From the NCBI GenBank assembly GCA_964429385.1, contig CAYSBR010000020.1, positions 1 to 64,000 on the forward strand: a stretch of DNA of 64,000 bases. Reading direction: 5' to 3'. The first letter of the stretch is position 1; each line of letters begins with the position of its first letter. The notes below the pieces were generated by a model. The model had not been told where the DNA came from, did not search any database, and worked only from the letters and a program-made list of their open reading frames with translations. A program made the translations under genes and the position numbers. This document shows, piece by piece, positions 24,302 through 32,162 of the stretch. This DNA is from UBA2377 sp964429385 (GTDB lineage: Bacteria; Verrucomicrobiota; Verrucomicrobiia; Opitutales; Opitutaceae).

Positions 24302-25801
24302 GTGTTTTCCGCCTTTACCAATTCCTTGAAGATCCCGGAGCTGCGCTCCCGGATCTTCTACACGCTCGCGCTGCTCTTTGTCGCACGTGTGGCTGCGCAT
24401 ATTCCGCTGCCCGGCATTGATCCGGCTCCGTTGCAAAACTTCTTTGCGGACCAGACCGCCGCCGGCGGTGGCGCACTCGTCGGGCTCTATAATATGTTCA
24501 CCGGAGGCGCCCTGCTCAAGGGGGCAATCGCCGCGCTGGGCATCATGCCTTACATCAGTGCGTCCATCATTTTTCAGTTGATGGCCGCAGTGGTTCCCGC
24601 GCTCAGCCGTTTGCAACAGGAAGGGGATGTCGGTCGGCAGAAGATCACCCAATACACGCGTTATGCGACGGTGATTATCTGTATCATTCAAGGTGCGCTC
24701 TTGATTCTGGCGCTGGAGAACCCCGGGCGGCTCTTCCCTGGCTACGATGTCACGCAGTACGGTGATATTGTCATAGCAGGCAAGATGACCTTTCTCATTA
24801 CTTCGGTCATCTTCATGACTGCCGGGACCATCCTCTTGATGTGGCTGGGCGAACAGATCACCCAGCGCGGCATCGGCAACGGGGTATCCCTGCTCATCAC
24901 CGTTGGTATTTTGGCCGACTTGCCGGGTGCGGTGATGGCGACCTACCAGATGTTTTTTGCGCCCGTTGGCGTGGCCAAGCTGGGGTTGCCTCAGGGCATT
25001 ATCATGGGGCTGTTGTTCGTGTTGGTGACCATGGGCATCATCATGGTTGTCCAAGGCCAGCGAAAAATCCCCGTCCAATACGCCAAACGTGTTGTGGGTA
25101 ACAAGGTCATGGGTGGCCAGAGCTCCTTTCTCCCGCTCAAGGTCAATTACTCCGGCGTGATGCCGGTGATCTTTGCGAGCGCGATTTTGCTCTTCCCCCA
25201 GCAGATCTTCTCCCAAGTCGGGGCCGCCTTTAATATTAAGTTTCTCGTTGAATTCTCCGAGAGTCTGTTGCGCGGCCACTGGGCCTACTATGCCATCATG
25301 GCCGGCCTGATTCTGTTCTTCAGCTATTTTTGGGTCTCCGTGATGTTCAAGCCCATCCAGATTGCCGATGATCTGAAGAAATATGGCGGGTATATCCCGG
25401 GCGTCCGCCCGGGCGAGCCCACCGCCCAGTTCTTGGATTTCATCATGACCCGCCTCACGCTGGCCGGTGCGATCTTCCTGACGATCATCGCGGTCATGCC
25501 GGATTTTCTGCTGTTCGAACTCAATGTTCCCCAGCGTATCGCGATCTTCTTTGGCGGCACCGGCATGCTCATTACGGTGGGTGTTGTGCTCGATACAATG
25601 AAGCAGATCGAGACCTTCCTGCTCCAGCGCCACTATGACGGCTTCCTGAAAAAGGGCCGCATCCGGGCGCGCAGCGCCAATCCCCAGACCATGACCGGTG
25701 AGGCCCTCAGTTCCGAGGCGGTTATGAAGATCGCCATCCCCATGCTGGCCATCTTCCTCGTTGGGCTGGTGGCTTGGGCTATTCGTTCCTTTGCACTTTA
25801 G
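24302..25801 (+). CDS. secY: Preprotein translocase subunit SecY
   Basis: Central pore of the Sec translocon in the inner membrane. GTG start at 24302 gives 499 residues beginning MFSAFTNSLKIPELRSR, followed by about ten hydrophobic segments. RVAAHIPLPGID, GIMPYISASIIFQL and the QGQRKIPVQYAKR cytosolic loop (about 246-258) are conserved. The enlarged periplasmic segment near residues 40-60 and the long C5-C6 loops make it longer than E. coli SecY (443). It is 17 bases after rplO. Confidence 0.97.
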   Translation: MFSAFTNSLKIPELRSRIFYTLALLFVARVAAHIPLPGIDPAPLQNFFADQTAAGGGALVGLYNMFTGGALLKGAIAALGIMPYISASIIFQLMAAVVPALSRLQQEGDVGRQKITQYTRYATVIICIIQGALLILALENPGRLFPGYDVTQYGDIVIAGKMTFLITSVIFMTAGTILLMWLGEQITQRGIGNGVSLLITVGILADLPGAVMATYQMFFAPVGVAKLGLPQGIIMGLLFVLVTMGIIMVVQGQRKIPVQYAKRVVGNKVMGGQSSFLPLKVNYSGVMPVIFASAILLFPQQIFSQVGAAFNIKFLVEFSESLLRGHWAYYAIMAGLILFFSYFWVSVMFKPIQIADDLKKYGGYIPGVRPGEPTAQFLDFIMTRLTLAGAIFLTIIAVMPDFLLFELNVPQRIAIFFGGTGMLITVGVVLDTMKQIETFLLQRHYDGFLKKGRIRARSANPQTMTGEALSSEAVMKIAIPMLAIFLVGLVAWAIRSFAL

Positions 25802-25819
25802 TGCTTTACTCTGGTCGTG

Positions 25820-26236
25820 ATGGCTGACATCTCCGACCCCTTCGCTGATTGTGGCCCTAAAGCCAGAATCAAGGTTCTTTGCCTCGGTTCACCTGATTTC
25901 GATCTGTTGGACCGCGCGCGTTCTTTGAATATTGAGCACGTCTCTCCCGCCAATTTGATGCGGTCGGAGATTTCGCGCAATCGCAGCCCTCTGGCTGCGG
26001 ATGACGCCACCCTCGCCAATCTGCGGCGGTGGTTTTTTGCGCGCAAACCTGATGCGGGTTTCGTCCTTACGGACTTCCCGGCTACGATGCTCCAAGCCCA
26101 AGTGTTCGATGAATGGTTGGAAGCCCGGAATGAGAGCCTCAATGGCGTCCTCATCGGGAATAATCCTTCTATCCCTGTCATCGGCCACTACAGGATGCAC
26201 GGTCTCCTCTGCGGGGCCGTCGCCTTCGCCGCCTGA
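25820..26236 (+). CDS. Degenerate adenylate-kinase-like protein (no P-loop, no LID)
   Basis: A 138-residue protein (an in-frame GTG three bases upstream is an alternative start) lying exactly where adk often sits, between secY and map. Adenylate kinase features are recognisable in order: RIKVLCLGSP (16-25) for the first strand, NIEHVSPANLMRSEIS (37-52) matching the IPxISTGDMLR region, and GFVLTDFPATMLQA (80-93) matching GFLLDGFPRTxxQA. The end, IPVIGHYRMHGLL (118-130), resembles the C-terminal TAPLIxYY helix. The GxPGxGKGT loop is replaced by GSPDFDLLD, the catalytic arginines are missing and the whole LID segment is deleted. It should not be an active kinase. It may be a repurposed nucleotide-fold protein or a decaying gene. 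The frame is intact. Confidence 0.72.
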   Translation: MADISDPFADCGPKARIKVLCLGSPDFDLLDRARSLNIEHVSPANLMRSEISRNRSPLAADDATLANLRRWFFARKPDAGFVLTDFPATMLQAQVFDEWLEARNESLNGVLIGNNPSIPVIGHYRMHGLLCGAVAFAA

Positions 26237-26241
26237 GATAT

Positions 26242-27009
26242 ATGTCAATCAAGACTCCAGCAGACATTATCCGCATGCGCGAAGCCTGTGCCATTGCCGC
26301 CACGGTATTGGCCAAGCTCAAGGAACACGTTGCCCCCGGCATTACGACCTACGATCTCGATCAAATCGCGAAAAACCTCATTGCCGCCCACGGCGCCCGC
26401 AGTGCGGATTACGGTTATCAGATCGGCTCCCGCCGCTTCCCTGCCTATATTTGCGTTTCGGTCAATGAGGAGATCGTTCACGGTATCGGCTCGCTGAAGC
26501 GTATCCTTCGGGATGGGGATATCGTATCGTTGGATGTCACCGTCGAGTATGGCGGTTGCATCGGCGATAACGCCCTCACCATGCCAGTCGGTCAGATCGC
26601 GCCGCAGTTGCAAAAGCTTCTGCATGTGACCGAAGAGGCCCTTCACCTCGGCATCGCCCAGGCGAAAGTGGATAACCGTATTGGCGATATCTCCTTTGCC
26701 ATCCAGCGCTACGTCGAGTCCAACGGCTTCAGTGTGGTGCGTGATCTGGTCGGGCATGGGGTTGGTTTTGCCATGCACGAGCCGCCGGAGATTCCGAATT
26801 TCGGTCGCAAAGGGACCGGCCCGCGAATTCGCCCCGGCATGACGTTGGCCATTGAGCCCATGGTCAACCTCGGCGGCTACCGGACAAAGACGCTGTCCGA
26901 CGGTTGGACGGTCGTCACGGCTGATGGCTCACATTCCGCTCACTTCGAGCACACGGTGCTCACCACGGAGCAGGGGGCCGAAATTCTCACTGTTCCTCGT
27001 TCCTCCTGA
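26242..27009 (+). CDS. map: Type I methionine aminopeptidase
   Basis: Removes the initiator methionine from nascent proteins. The 255-residue product has the full metal-ligand set of the family: D98, D109, H172, E205 and E236, with the substrate-side H80. Motifs LDVTVEYGG, GHGVGFAMHEPPEIPNF and MTLAIEPM are clear. It begins five bases after the adenylate-kinase-like gene. infA and rpmJ, which commonly follow map, are absent and rpsM follows after 38 bases. Confidence 0.96.
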   Translation: MSIKTPADIIRMREACAIAATVLAKLKEHVAPGITTYDLDQIAKNLIAAHGARSADYGYQIGSRRFPAYICVSVNEEIVHGIGSLKRILRDGDIVSLDVTVEYGGCIGDNALTMPVGQIAPQLQKLLHVTEEALHLGIAQAKVDNRIGDISFAIQRYVESNGFSVVRDLVGHGVGFAMHEPPEIPNFGRKGTGPRIRPGMTLAIEPMVNLGGYRTKTLSDGWTVVTADGSHSAHFEHTVLTTEQGAEILTVPRSS

Positions 27010-27047
27010 TTTTTCCTCTTTCAACTTAACTCTCAACCCAATCCAAA

Positions 27048-27425
27048 ATGCCACGTCTCCTCGGTGTAGAAATTCCCGCGAAAAAGAAAGTCGCGTACTC
27101 CCTCCGTTACATCAACGGAATCGGGCCCACGCGCGCTGATTTCCTGGTCAAGGAAATCGGTCTTGATCCTGACATGCGCGCTTCGGAACTCACCGAAGAG
27201 CAGCTCAACAAGATCCTGCAGATCATCACTGATCAAAAGTGGGTTCTGGAGGGTGACCTGCGCCGCACCATCACCGCCAACCTGAAACGCCTTCAGGCCA
27301 TCAATTGCTATCGTGGCATCCGCCACCGCCGCAGCCTGCCCGTCCGCGGTCAGCGCACCAGCACCAACGCCCGTACCCGCAAAGGCCCCCGCAAGACCGT
27401 GGGCGTTGCCAAGAAAGCCGAATAA
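27048..27425 (+). CDS. rpsM: 30S ribosomal protein S13
   Basis: Head protein forming intersubunit bridges and contacting P-site tRNA. The 125-residue product begins MPRLLGVEIPAKKKV and has GIGPTRADFLVKEIG and the basic tail RHRRSLPVRGQRTSTNARTRKG (about 92-113). First gene of the alpha-operon set rpsM-rpsK-rpsD-rpoA-rplQ. Confidence 0.97.
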   Translation: MPRLLGVEIPAKKKVAYSLRYINGIGPTRADFLVKEIGLDPDMRASELTEEQLNKILQIITDQKWVLEGDLRRTITANLKRLQAINCYRGIRHRRSLPVRGQRTSTNARTRKGPRKTVGVAKKAE

Positions 27426-27436
27426 TCCCTCCCGTC

Positions 27437-27994
27437 ATGGCTGAAGAAAAGTCCACTCCCAAGAAAGAAAAGGCCCCCAAGGCCGCTGCTGCCGGTGCCG
27501 AAGGCGCCGCGCCCAAACCCACCGCGCCCGCCGCTGCTGAGAAGCCGGTCGAATTGATCGGTGGCGTGGCCAAGCAGCCCACCGCCGAAGATCTCCTCAA
27601 AGAGGAACTCGGCACAATCAAGATCCGCAAGGCGAAGGGCTCCAAGAACGTCAGCTCTGGTATCGCCAACGTTCTGGCTTCCTTCAATAACACCATTGTT
27701 TCGATCACCGATCAGAAGGGGCAGGTCATTGCATGGTCCAGTGCCGGCAAGTGCAACTTCCGTGGCTCCCGCAAGTCCACCGCCTATGCCGCGCAGGTTG
27801 TGGCCCAGGATGCGGCCCGCAATGCCATGGCTCACGGCCTCAAGGATGTCATCATCCGCGTTTCCGGTCCCGGCCTCGGCCGCGACAGCGCCATCCGCGC
27901 CTTTCAAGCCATCGGCCTTGAGATCACCTCAATCGTCGATGTCACCCCCGTCCCGCACAACGGCTGCCGCCCGCGCAAGCGCCGCCGCGTCTGA
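27437..27994 (+). CDS. rpsK: 30S ribosomal protein S11 with long N-terminal extension
   Basis: Platform protein near the Shine-Dalgarno helix. The conserved S11 core runs from about residue 68 (NVSSGIANVLASFNNTIVSITD) to the DVTPVPHNGCRPRKRRRV end. The ATG at 27437, 11 bases after rpsM, adds an extension of about 60 residues rich in Lys, Ala and Pro before the core, so the protein is 185 residues against about 129 usually. The extension is in the same frame with no better start within it. Confidence 0.95.
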   Translation: MAEEKSTPKKEKAPKAAAAGAEGAAPKPTAPAAAEKPVELIGGVAKQPTAEDLLKEELGTIKIRKAKGSKNVSSGIANVLASFNNTIVSITDQKGQVIAWSSAGKCNFRGSRKSTAYAAQVVAQDAARNAMAHGLKDVIIRVSGPGLGRDSAIRAFQAIGLEITSIVDVTPVPHNGCRPRKRRRV

Positions 27995-28026
27995 GTGCCG
28001 TCTCCAACCTTTAATAAATCACTCAA

Positions 28027-28638
28027 ATGGCTCGCTACACAGGTCCCACCACCCGCATCAGCCGTCGCTTCGGTCAGTATCTGCTCGGCTCGGGCAAGGC
28101 GTTTGAACGCCGCAGCTACCCTTCCGGTCAGCATGGTCCCAAACTCCGCCGCAAACTCTCCGAGTATGCCGTCGGGCTTAATGAAAAGCAAAAACTCCGC
28201 ATGGTCTATGGCCTGCTGGAGCGCCAGTTCCGTCGCACTTTCGAAATCGCGAAAAACGAGCGCGGTGTCACCGGCGAACGCTTCCTCCAACTGCTGGAAA
28301 CCCGCCTCGACAGCACCGTTTACCTTCTGGGCTTGGCGAAGTCCCGTGCGGCTGCCCGCCAGTTCGTCAATCACGGCCATATCCGTGTCAACGGCCACAA
28401 GGTCGATATCGCCAGTTATACTGTGCTGGCCGGCGACGAGATCGAGGTGAAGAACTCTCCGGCTTCCCGGCAGATGGCCACCCGCAATCTCGAAGAGAAC
28501 CGGATTCGCAATGTTCCGGGCTGGCTCAGCCTCAATGCTGAGTCGTTCAAGGCCACGGTCAACCGTCTGCCCAACCGGGATGAGATGGACCAGGGCATCA
28601 ACGAGCAGCTCATCGTTGAATTCTACTCCCGCTTCTAA
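28027..28638 (+). CDS. rpsD: 30S ribosomal protein S4 (zinc-free form)
   Basis: Primary 16S binder of the 30S body and a repressor of the alpha operon in E. coli. The 203-residue product has MARYTGPTTRISRRFG, YPSGQHG, and the S4 RNA-binding domain with RAAARQFVNHGHIRVNG. The cysteines that bind zinc in S4 of other species are replaced by threonine and serine near residues 8-12, so this is the C-minus form. Confidence 0.97.
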   Translation: MARYTGPTTRISRRFGQYLLGSGKAFERRSYPSGQHGPKLRRKLSEYAVGLNEKQKLRMVYGLLERQFRRTFEIAKNERGVTGERFLQLLETRLDSTVYLLGLAKSRAAARQFVNHGHIRVNGHKVDIASYTVLAGDEIEVKNSPASRQMATRNLEENRIRNVPGWLSLNAESFKATVNRLPNRDEMDQGINEQLIVEFYSRF

Positions 28639-28679
28639 ACCGCTTCCAACCCGCAACGCTCACCGCAGAGTTCATCACC

Positions 28680-29681
28680 ATGCCCAAACGTCTCGGAAAG
28701 TTCGAACTCCCCAACAAGCTCACCAAGGTCGAGGAGGGTTCCACACCTACCTACGCCAAGTTCATCGCCGAGCCCTTCGAAGCCGGCTACGGCCACACGA
28801 TCGGCAACTCCTTCCGGCGTGTGCTGCTCAGCTCCATCGAAGGCGCGGCCATCTCCTCAATCAAGATCGATGGCGTCAGTCACGAATTCCAGAGCATTGA
28901 TGGCGTGGTTGAGGATGTCACCGACATCGTGCTTAATCTGAAGAAGGTGCTGATCATCTCGCACAAGCGGGAACCCATCACGCTTCAGATCAAGGTCACC
29001 AAGTCCGGTGCCGTCACCGCGGCCGATATCCAGGCCGATGCCAACATCACGATCGTCAACCCGGAGCAGGTCATCTGCACGCTTGACGCAAAGAAAACCT
29101 TTGAGGCCGAGATCGAGATCAAAACCGGCCGCGGCTACTATCCTGGAGATCTGAACAAGAAGGAGGAGCAGTCCATCGGCGTGGTGCCGATTGATTCCCT
29201 CTTCTCTCCCGTGAAGCTCGTGAAGTATGCGGTCGAGGCCACGCGTGTCGGGCAGATCACCGACTACGACAAGCTCATCCTTGAGATCTGGACGGACGGG
29301 CGTATCACGCCCGACGATGCCCTCAAGCAGGCGGCCTCCATCCTCAAGCATCATCTCGATGTCTTTGACCGCGTTAGCGAGGAGCAATACGAGTTCGAAA
29401 ACCAGCAGTCTGAGGTCAGCGAGGAGCAGAACAAGCTCCGCAAGCTTCTCAACATGTCGGTCAACGAGATCGAGCTTTCCGTCCGCGCGGCGAACTGCCT
29501 CAACAACGCCAACATCACCACGGTGGGCGAGCTTGCCATGAAGTCGGAGCAGGAAATGCTCAAGTATCGTAACTTCGGCAAGAAGTCGCTCAATGAAATC
29601 AAGGACAAGCTCGAGGCACTCGGTCTTTCCTTGGGCATGAAGTTTGACGAGCGCCTGCTCGACAACAAGAAGGACGCCTGA
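28680..29681 (+). CDS. rpoA: RNA polymerase alpha subunit
   Basis: Scaffold for polymerase assembly and target of activators. The 333-residue protein has the N-terminal domain with GYGHTIGNSFRRVLLSSIEG (about 37-56) for dimerisation and beta binding. The C-terminal domain includes ELSVRAANCLNNANITTVGEL, which retains the DNA-contacting arginine, and ends near LGMKFDERL. Length and linker are normal. A strong hairpin follows the stop. Confidence 0.97.
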   Translation: MPKRLGKFELPNKLTKVEEGSTPTYAKFIAEPFEAGYGHTIGNSFRRVLLSSIEGAAISSIKIDGVSHEFQSIDGVVEDVTDIVLNLKKVLIISHKREPITLQIKVTKSGAVTAADIQADANITIVNPEQVICTLDAKKTFEAEIEIKTGRGYYPGDLNKKEEQSIGVVPIDSLFSPVKLVKYAVEATRVGQITDYDKLILEIWTDGRITPDDALKQAASILKHHLDVFDRVSEEQYEFENQQSEVSEEQNKLRKLLNMSVNEIELSVRAANCLNNANITTVGELAMKSEQEMLKYRNFGKKSLNEIKDKLEALGLSLGMKFDERLLDNKKDA

Positions 29682-29692
29682 GGCGTTTCCGA

Positions 29693-29725
29693 CTAGGCTT
29701 GGCAGCATGCATGCGCCAAGCCTAG
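29693..29725 (+). repeat. Strong hairpin between rpoA and rplQ
   Basis: CTAGGCTTGGC (29693-29703) and GCCAAGCCTAG (29715-29725) are a perfect 11-base inverted repeat around AGCATGCATGC; with one bulged A the stem continues by three more pairs (GCA/TGC) to a four-base loop. No T run follows, so it is not a standard intrinsic terminator. It lies in the 160-base rpoA-rplQ gap, which otherwise shows nothing. RNA processing or partial attenuation before rplQ is possible. Confidence 0.65.
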
Positions 29726-29841
29726 CCGGACCTCTTTCCTCGCCAGAATCTTTCAACCATAACCCGGCTCTTGCGCCGTCCGCTGCCGCCCAACGCTGCG
29801 ACCGGATCGCCGATCGGGAGCCGAAACAAAAATAAACCACA

Positions 29842-30345
29842 ATGCGTCACCAAAAACATCGTTCCTCCCTTGGCGTCACGCGCGAACATCGCGCCGCCAT
29901 GCTTTCCAACATGGGCGCTTCGCTCATCCGCCACGGCCGGATCAAGACCACCTTGGTCAAGGCTCGTGCGCTGCGTCCCTTCATCGAGAAGGTGATTACC
30001 AAGGCCAAGCAGGCCGCAGCCAAGCAGGATCCGAAGGATGCCATTCATCTGCGCCGCCTCGCGTTGTCCTCCATTCGCGACGAGGATGCCATCACCCTGC
30101 TGTTCAACGAGACCTGCAAGGAATTCGCGAATCGCAACGGCGGCTACACGCGCATTTACAAGCTGGGTCAGCGCCGCATCGGTGATGCCGCGGAAATGGC
30201 CCTCATCGAGTTCGTGAAGGCTGACGATGCCGGCTACAAGAAGTCACGCGGCAAAAAGTCCGTGAAAGCCAAGAAGGCGCCCAAGGCCGAGGCGCCCGCG
30301 GAGCCGGTTGTTGAAACCCCGGCTGAGCCCGAGACCAAGGCCTGA
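29842..30345 (+). CDS. rplQ: 50S ribosomal protein L17 with charged C-terminal tail
   Basis: L17 sits near the exit tunnel. The conserved part (about 1-125) has MRHQKHRSSLGVTREHRAAM and GGYTRIYKLGQRRIGDAAEMALIE. The remaining 40 residues are a lysine/alanine then glutamate/proline tail, so the protein is 167 residues against 115-130 usually. Last gene of the ribosomal cluster; a terminator follows at 30370. Confidence 0.96.
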   Translation: MRHQKHRSSLGVTREHRAAMLSNMGASLIRHGRIKTTLVKARALRPFIEKVITKAKQAAAKQDPKDAIHLRRLALSSIRDEDAITLLFNETCKEFANRNGGYTRIYKLGQRRIGDAAEMALIEFVKADDAGYKKSRGKKSVKAKKAPKAEAPAEPVVETPAEPETKA

Positions 30346-30369
30346 TTCAGGTCACTGGGACTCTTTGCA

Positions 30370-30404
30370 ACGCGTCGAAGTTGATTAACTTCGGCGCGTT
30401 TTTG
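30370..30404 (+). terminator. Intrinsic terminator after rplQ
   Basis: ACGCGTCGAAGTT (30370-30382) pairs with AACTTCGGCGCGT (30387-30399) over 13 positions with one G-T pair and a four-base GATT loop, followed by five T. It ends the alpha operon 24 bases after rplQ. Confidence 0.93.
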
Positions 30405-30419
30405 TTTATATTTCCGGCC

Positions 30420-30647
30420 ATGTTTGATTTTCCTGCTGCCGCCATTTTCTACTGCATCGCGGTCGGCTTGGCCTTTTTGGGGCTCTGGCTCTACTACGAC
30501 CGCCGTGATCACCGGCGTTTCGAGCTTGAGCGCCGGAGAGTCAGTTTCCACTGCATCCGCTGCGACCGGCTCTACACGGCACGGTCGGGAGAGGAGACGC
30601 AGCATTGCCCGCGTTGCGGACACGAGAATTCGCGGCTCAGATACTGA
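30420..30647 (+). CDS. Small membrane protein with zinc ribbon, unknown function
   Basis: A 75-residue protein with one hydrophobic helix at about 6-25, a basic/charged linker with RRDHRRFELERRR (28-40) and two CxxC pairs (C45/C48 and C63/C66) that form a likely cytosolic zinc ribbon. The ATG at 30420 was preferred because the upstream TTG at 30381 lies within the terminator. Such membrane-anchored zinc ribbons are common but rarely characterised; no specific family was recognised. It begins 16 bases after the rplQ terminator, so its promoter is unclear. Confidence 0.7.
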   Translation: MFDFPAAAIFYCIAVGLAFLGLWLYYDRRDHRRFELERRRVSFHCIRCDRLYTARSGEETQHCPRCGHENSRLRY

Positions 30648-30665
30648 CATCTGGTTCAAGGGTAC

Positions 30666-32135
30666 ATGGCAATGCATGGTTCGAGATCGCGATCTTCCCT
30701 TTGGCTGCTGGCTGGTTTGTTATGCTGCGTAATAGCGGCCAAGTTGCTGTTGATTTCAGTTTATGGCACCGACCAACCGTATTTGGATCAGTGGGCAGGG
30801 GAAGGCTTGCATCCACTCTATCAGGTGAGGCATGGCCATGTGCCGTGGGATCATTTTTTTTCTCCACATAGTGAGCATCGTCCGGCCCTGATGCGGTATG
30901 CTTCTTATGCCTGCTATGTGATGAATGGATTCCAGTGGGATCCCTATGTCGAACTGGTCTTCAATTTGATCATATATGCGGCGACAGTGGTAATTGTGTG
31001 GTGCGTTATCACAGTGGTGATCACGGATGAGTGTGTGCGTGCCGCGATGGCGTTACTGACTGCACTCCTTTTCTCGCTCCCCTCCAATTTTGAGAATACA
31101 CTTTGGGGATTTCAGTCCCAGTTTATGTTTTTGCCGCTCTGTGGCTTTTTGCACCTATGGGGTACGCTTCGCAACGAGACCTTGAACTGGCGCTGGGGTG
31201 TGGCGCAACTGGCAGGGGTAGCAGGCATTTTTTCCATCGCGGCCGGATTCATGTCGGCGGTCGCATTGTTTCTCATAATGGTGATATTTTTGTGGCAGCA
31301 CCCCCGTTCGTCATGGGCATGGGCTACTTTGGGGGTGAACCTTGCCATAATCGGTTTGGCCCTTGGTCTCATGCCCGAGGTGCCGCGGGTGGAGAACATG
31401 CCCTACAATTCGCAGCGATTGGCTTCGGTGGGAGTGATGCTATCTTGGCCGTATGCCAGTTATTGGATGTGGCTGATTCTGTGTTTGCCGGCTGTGATTG
31501 TCGGGTGGCAGGGATGGTGGCGTACGTCCGCGAAAATGGCCGCCGTCCGGTATTTACTACCGGCAATGGGACTTTGGGTGTTACTGATGATCTTGGTCTT
31601 GGCCTATGGCCGGGCTCCTGTGCCCGGAGGCATTGCTGTGAGGTATTTTGATGTGCTGGTGTTTGCATTGCTGACCAATGGGCTGTGCTGCGGTTTGATA
31701 TGGTGCCGTTGCCGGTCACTGGCACGTGTGCTGGTTGGCTGCTGGTTGCTCGTAGTGTTGATTGGCCTGATGCAAGCGAACAGCCCGGCAGATATGCTCA
31801 AAACTCTGCGTGGGCAGCGTAGTTTAGCGTGGCGCGAAGCAGAAGCGGTGCGTGAGTTTCTACAAACGGATGACCCTTTGGTTTTGGAGCAGGATCCCGC
31901 AATTAGGGGCAGGTTTCCGCATTGGGATCTCACGCTGATGATTCTGAGGGATCCGGGCATGCGCGAGGTATTGCCACCTGGATTGCAGATTGATGGAAGA
32001 CGCGGACCGCTTTCACGCATTGTTCCGGTCATTACCAGTGGGTGGTGGCTCTTGCTTGGGATGAGCTTTGCAAGCTTTGGTGCGGGCATCAGCCGCGCAT
32101 GGGCGAATCGCTCTTGCTCTGGCTGGCAGGTTTGA
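30666..32135 (+). CDS. Polytopic membrane protein of unknown function (GT-C-like?)
   Basis: A 489-residue protein with about ten hydrophobic segments spread over residues 10-350 and a last one near 455-475. The first large loop (about 45-75) contains FSPHSEHRPALMR, resembling the HNEHR motif I recall from uncharacterised bacterial membrane proteins with a glycosyltransferase-C-like layout; catalytic function is not established. A soluble-looking stretch at about 365-445 follows the main membrane block. The region is visibly poorer in G and C than its neighbours and uses rarer third-position A/T codons, suggesting recent acquisition. It lies between a conserved ribosomal cluster and guaA. Confidence 0.7.
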   Translation: MAMHGSRSRSSLWLLAGLLCCVIAAKLLLISVYGTDQPYLDQWAGEGLHPLYQVRHGHVPWDHFFSPHSEHRPALMRYASYACYVMNGFQWDPYVELVFNLIIYAATVVIVWCVITVVITDECVRAAMALLTALLFSLPSNFENTLWGFQSQFMFLPLCGFLHLWGTLRNETLNWRWGVAQLAGVAGIFSIAAGFMSAVALFLIMVIFLWQHPRSSWAWATLGVNLAIIGLALGLMPEVPRVENMPYNSQRLASVGVMLSWPYASYWMWLILCLPAVIVGWQGWWRTSAKMAAVRYLLPAMGLWVLLMILVLAYGRAPVPGGIAVRYFDVLVFALLTNGLCCGLIWCRCRSLARVLVGCWLLVVLIGLMQANSPADMLKTLRGQRSLAWREAEAVREFLQTDDPLVLEQDPAIRGRFPHWDLTLMILRDPGMREVLPPGLQIDGRRGPLSRIVPVITSGWWLLLGMSFASFGAGISRAWANRSCSGWQV

Positions 32136-32162
32136 CTTTAGCTCGACCTTTCCAGACCAGCC

